Source: Porticoccaceae bacterium (GTDB lineage Bacteria > Pseudomonadota > Gammaproteobacteria > Pseudomonadales > Porticoccaceae). From it: a DNA stretch of 37,642 nucleotides. A program made the translations under genes and the position numbers. Below are positions 34,918 through 37,642 of this stretch, one piece after another. The notes under the pieces were generated by a model. That model had not been told where the DNA came from. It saw nothing but the letters and a program-made list of their open reading frames with translations, and did not search any database. Location of the stretch: positions 19,618 to 57,259 of the forward strand of contig DUBX01000040.1 in assembly GCA_012960115.1 (NCBI GenBank). Direction: 5' to 3'. Position 1 is the stretch's first letter; every line of letters begins with the position of its first letter.

Positions 34918-36036
34918 TTAGTTAGCGTTGGCAGGTTGGGCTTGTTCTAACCCATGGATGAGTTTTTCCTTCCAGGCAGCAAGGGACCCGACATTTAAAG
35001 ACAGTAATTTAGCGCGCCGATAGAAAAGATGACAGTCGTACTCCCAGGTAAACCCATTACCGCCATGGGTTTGGATATTTTCCTGGGAACAATAGTTGAA
35101 TGCTTGGGTGGCACTGACTCTAGCGGTAGCAGCGGCCACATCTAACTCGGTGGATTCAGTAGACAGCGCCCAGGCACCATAGTAGCTGTTAGATTTAGCG
35201 AGGGTTAGTTTGATATACATGTCTGCGAGCTTGTGTTTAATCGCTTGATAGGAACCAATAGCTCGGCCAAAGGCAAATCGCTGTTGGGCGTAACTGGTTG
35301 CCATATCAAGGGTCGCTTGGGCGCCGCCTATTTGTTCAAAGCTGAACATGACAGCCGCTTGGTCGAGCAGATTTTGTAATAGCGCCCAACCTTCTCCGTG
35401 ATCACCCAGTAACTGACTATTTGCATTATTAAAGTCGATTGAGAAATGACCTCGGCTGTCGTCAATGGTGTCTTGTTTTCGGATATTACAGTCATCACTG
35501 ACCTCAACCATCCGCAACTCAATACCTTTTTGGCCATTACAGACAACAATAACATGGGTGGCTATACCGGCGTCGGGCACAGCAATCTTGGTGCCCGAAA
35601 CGGTGTTGTTGGTGACCGTAGTATTAATATTTTGTGCGGTGGGCGCCAGTAATTGCTCGGTTATGGCCAGGGTGCCGACGCATTCACCAGTCACCAGTTT
35701 GGGGAGTAAATCTTGTTTTATTTCTTCACTAGCAAACTTAATAATGGCTTCGGTGAACAGGTATACCGATGATGAGAAAGGCACTGGAGCGAGCGATCGA
35801 CCTAGTTCCTCGGCGACGACGCAAAGTTCGAGATGGCCTAGTCCCAAGCCATCATACTGTTCGGGTATTCTAATCCCGGTCCATCCCATAGCAACTATTT
35901 GCTGCCAAAGGTCAGTATCTAATGCTTCCTGTTGGTCCAGAACACTGCGACTTCTTTGCAAGGACTGTTCTTTCTCGAGAAATTTTCGCGCTTCTGATTG
36001 AAGAAATTTTTGATCATCTGAAAAGTCTAAGTTCAT
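34918..36036 (-). CDS. Acyl-CoA dehydrogenase family protein (subunit 2 of a pair)
   Basis: 372 residues. The N-terminal helical domain has MGWTGIRIPEQYDGLGLGHLELCVVAEELGR; the middle beta domain is divergent and lacks the EPxAGSD motif of its partner. The C-terminal domain keeps QQRFAFGRAIGSYQAIKHKLADM, which binds the FAD of the adjacent subunit, and HGGNGFTWEYD. A member lacking part of the FAD site next to one that has it is the signature of alpha2beta2 ACADs, where each site is built from two different subunits. It precedes its partner by 10 nt; a 16-base dyad lies upstream at 36141. Confidence 0.87.
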   Translation of the reverse strand: MNLDFSDDQKFLQSEARKFLEKEQSLQRSRSVLDQQEALDTDLWQQIVAMGWTGIRIPEQYDGLGLGHLELCVVAEELGRSLAPVPFSSSVYLFTEAIIKFASEEIKQDLLPKLVTGECVGTLAITEQLLAPTAQNINTTVTNNTVSGTKIAVPDAGIATHVIVVCNGQKGIELRMVEVSDDCNIRKQDTIDDSRGHFSIDFNNANSQLLGDHGEGWALLQNLLDQAAVMFSFEQIGGAQATLDMATSYAQQRFAFGRAIGSYQAIKHKLADMYIKLTLAKSNSYYGAWALSTESTELDVAAATARVSATQAFNYCSQENIQTHGGNGFTWEYDCHLFYRRAKLLSLNVGSLAAWKEKLIHGLEQAQPANAN

Positions 36037-36140
36037 AGTTGTCTGCTTTTTTTCAGTTATTTTGTTTGGGTTTAGGGCCCCTAGAATATCGCTCTCTTTA
36101 GTCTAAATGCAAGACGTGGCCTTTGTTTTGACTCTTAAAT

Positions 36141-36156
36141 TAGTGCGATCAGACTA
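36141..36156. promoter_or_regulatory. Dyad-symmetric candidate operator upstream of the ACAD pair
   Basis: TAGTGCGATCAGACTA has TAGT-NN-GATC-NN-ACTA symmetry (12 of 16 bases palindromic). It lies 105-120 nt upstream of the ACAD start, immediately downstream of an AT-rich TATATAAG stretch on the minus strand that could be a -10 box. It could be a TetR- or GntR-type operator, but no regulator gene is adjacent. Confidence 0.25.
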
Positions 36157-36255
36157 GCTTATATAAAATATCTCTCTACTTAGGTTTTTCGATTTGACGT
36201 CACTTCCTACTTTCCCAAATTATTGGTTACTTCTAATGAATAATAGTAAAACAAT

Positions 36256-37305
36256 TCAAGACTGTTGTTGATTGGAAAAGCAGTGGCTAACAAACAGCGA
36301 GACGCTGAATAAGACGACTGCACAGACCTGATGCGCCGCGGCCACGGGTACCGGAATATAAAAGATCAGCGTACTAATCCCCAGAGCAACCTGTATTGCT
36401 AAGAGACCAACAAAACAGCAAATGGCAAATTTCAATGGACCTTGAAGATCGGATTTAAGCGCCTTGTACGCGAAGGTGAGTACCAAGCCGACAATAAGGT
36501 AGGCAAACATACGATGGTTAAACTGTATGGTCAACATGTCCTCAAAAGCAGAAAGCCATGCTGGCTGAAGGCTATATAAGCCTAGTGGAATAAAGCTGTC
36601 GCCCATTAGAGGCCAGGTTGGGTAGGGCACTCCTGCACGTGTACCTGCCACTAAACCACCAGAAAGGATCATTAAAAATATCATTCCGCTTAAGGTGTAG
36701 GAAAAGCGCTTCAGATGATTCGGTTGAAACTGCTTAGGTGCAAGGAGGTCTAGGGCAGTCCAGATAATAAACCCGTAGACAAAAACGGCTAGTCCCAGAT
36801 GCGCGGTCAGGCGGTACTGGCTGACGTGAGGGTTATCGACTAAGCCACTTTTAACCATATACCAACCTAGTAGACCTTGACTGCCGCCTAACACCAGCAT
36901 GACCAATAGCCTTGGGGTTAAACCTGGAGTGATGCGTTTGGTAACTAGAAAAAACAAGAACGGAAGCACAAAAAGAATCCCAATAAAACGACCTAGTACG
37001 CGGTGCAGATACTCGTACATGAAGATGGGCTTGAACTCTTCTAGGGTCATGGTGAAATTGGTTTTTTGGTATTCAGGATATTGCTGGTATTTGAGAAACA
37101 TTTCTTGCCAGTCAGCCAGAGATAACGGCGGAACAATACCCATTAGAGGTTTCCATTCGACCATCGATAGACCCGAGTTAGTCAGACGCGTCACACCACC
37201 GAGCAGAATCATGCCAAAAATAACGGCAGCGCATACTAGCAACCAGTACGCGATATGACGATTGAACCGTGCTTGTTGTTCAGATGATGCTGGTTGTTGA
37301 AGCAT
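36256..37305 (-). CDS. ctaA: Heme A synthase, COX15/CtaA type 2
   Basis: 349 residues with eight membrane helices in two four-helix halves. It oxidises the C8 methyl of heme O to the formyl of heme A for aa3-type oxidases. The haem-ligand histidines are H101 (EYLHRVLGR), H169 (RLTAHLGLA), H264 (QFNHRMFA) and H325 (AAHQVCAV). The N-terminal GGVTRLTNSGLSMVEWKP is typical of the alphaproteobacterial/mitochondrial COX15 type rather than the shorter Bacillus CtaA. It begins 2 nt after the MATE gene stop, away from any cox genes, so it is uncoupled from its usual operon. Confidence 0.95.
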   Translation of the reverse strand: MLQQPASSEQQARFNRHIAYWLLVCAAVIFGMILLGGVTRLTNSGLSMVEWKPLMGIVPPLSLADWQEMFLKYQQYPEYQKTNFTMTLEEFKPIFMYEYLHRVLGRFIGILFVLPFLFFLVTKRITPGLTPRLLVMLVLGGSQGLLGWYMVKSGLVDNPHVSQYRLTAHLGLAVFVYGFIIWTALDLLAPKQFQPNHLKRFSYTLSGMIFLMILSGGLVAGTRAGVPYPTWPLMGDSFIPLGLYSLQPAWLSAFEDMLTIQFNHRMFAYLIVGLVLTFAYKALKSDLQGPLKFAICCFVGLLAIQVALGISTLIFYIPVPVAAAHQVCAVVLFSVSLFVSHCFSNQQQS

Positions 37306-37307
37306 AA

Positions 37308-37642
37308 CTAGGATCGCTCACTCTTGATAGGATGGCTTTTGAGCCAGGCTTTTTTACGGAAACGCCGCATATTTAGACTTGATTTTATCGAAAAATCCGC
37401 CAAAGAGGTAGCGTACAGCCATACGACATCTACACCCATTGTAACCATTATCCAAGGAGCGACAATCCGAGTTAGAGCAATGCTGAATATAGTTACTTTC
37501 ATAGGGTAGCGGGTATCACCTGCGCCTCTGAGCGCGCCCGCCATACTGAATTCGATAGCCATTAGGGGTAAGCAAGCGCTTAGGATATAAGTAAACTGAA
37601 CCATGTGATGAATAACGAGGGGGTCGGCAATCATAAAACTGG
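37308..37642 (-). CDS. MATE family efflux transporter, C-terminal part (5' end outside window)
   Basis: The last 110 or so residues of a membrane protein whose frame remains open to the right edge. The motif GALRGAGDTRYPM and the following hydrophobic helices with the R-rich end (MRRFRKKAWLK) are characteristic of the second half of MATE/NorM Na+- or H+-coupled drug exporters. An internal Met at 37632-37634 is not the start. It overlaps nothing, but its stop is 2 nt from the ctaA start, so the two genes are probably co-transcribed. Confidence 0.85.
   Translation of the reverse strand, partial: SFMIADPLVIHHMVQFTYILSACLPLMAIEFSMAGALRGAGDTRYPMKVTIFSIALTRIVAPWIMVTMGVDVVWLYATSLADFSIKSSLNMRRFRKKAWLKSHPIKSERS

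Noticed and set aside
35465-36001. 178-codon plus-strand frame opposite the second acyl-CoA dehydrogenase
   Set aside because: The sequence is Ser/Cys-rich and non-protein-like and lies entirely inside a well-supported ACAD gene.

Overview
This window looks like a stretch of chromosome from a gammaproteobacterium, probably a marine, moderately AT-leaning lineage (Cellvibrionales/SAR92-like would fit, but that is inference). The grounds are gammaproteobacterial gene neighbourhoods: ubiK beside glnK-amtB; dsbC-hom-thrC with recJ close by; tesA / ybbA-ybbP; prfB-lysS with the classical RF2 recoding site; and greB, pdxH, selO and COX15-type heme A synthase. Almost all of it is housekeeping or metabolic DNA. 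I see no prophage, insertion sequence, CRISPR array, rRNA or tRNA.

Layout. 1-1002 (-): 5' part of a DeaD/CsdA-type RNA helicase running off the left edge. 1003-1491: a 489-nt AT-rich gene-free gap. 1492-2262 (+): an AT-rich nucleotidyltransferase fused to a mannose-6-phosphate-isomerase-type cupin. 2352-4504 (+): histidine-phosphatase-fold protein, SDR and pdxH. 4501-8275 (-): a tight run of quinone oxidoreductase, YciH/SUI1, S9 peptidase and greB, with a DMT exporter upstream (8355-9278). 9482-10309 (+): a voltage-gated potassium-type channel with a C-terminal zinc ribbon. 10322-10752 (-): ubiK followed by a 41-codon stump of comM/yifB. 10956-13854 (+): a nitrogen island with a sigma-54-type promoter, TorF-type porin, glnK, amtB, a terminator, and then a second P-II gene. 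13917-17604 (+): dsbC, a terminator, hom and thrC. 17667-21522 (+): DUF3094-like small membrane protein, epoxide-hydrolase-like enzyme, recJ and a second DMT transporter. 21532-25424: tesA (-) divergent from ybbA-ybbP (+). 25436-26788 (-): a PAS histidine kinase with an eroded ATP-binding domain. 27010-27720 (+): fetB without fetA. 27715-30300 (-): selO and a strictosidine-synthase/SMP-30-like propeller. 30458-33090 (+): prfB (programmed +1 frameshift) and lysS. 33150-37642 (-): an RDD membrane protein gene broken by an amber codon, an acyl-CoA dehydrogenase pair, heme A synthase and the end of a MATE transporter.

How the genes work together. The clearest module is ammonium sensing and uptake. 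A -24/-12 promoter with two NtrC-like half-palindromes upstream should switch on porin-glnK-amtB under nitrogen limitation, and GlnK would gate AmtB. A second P-II, about 80% identical by my count, sits behind a strong terminator. The dsbC-hom-thrC block makes threonine (ThrC uses the PLP that PdxH salvages).

No clearly new multi-gene system is visible. The points most worth a second look are gene-decay events (the comM stump and the RDD amber codon), the nucleotidyltransferase-cupin fusion, the degenerate histidine kinase and the regulatory architecture around the two P-II genes.
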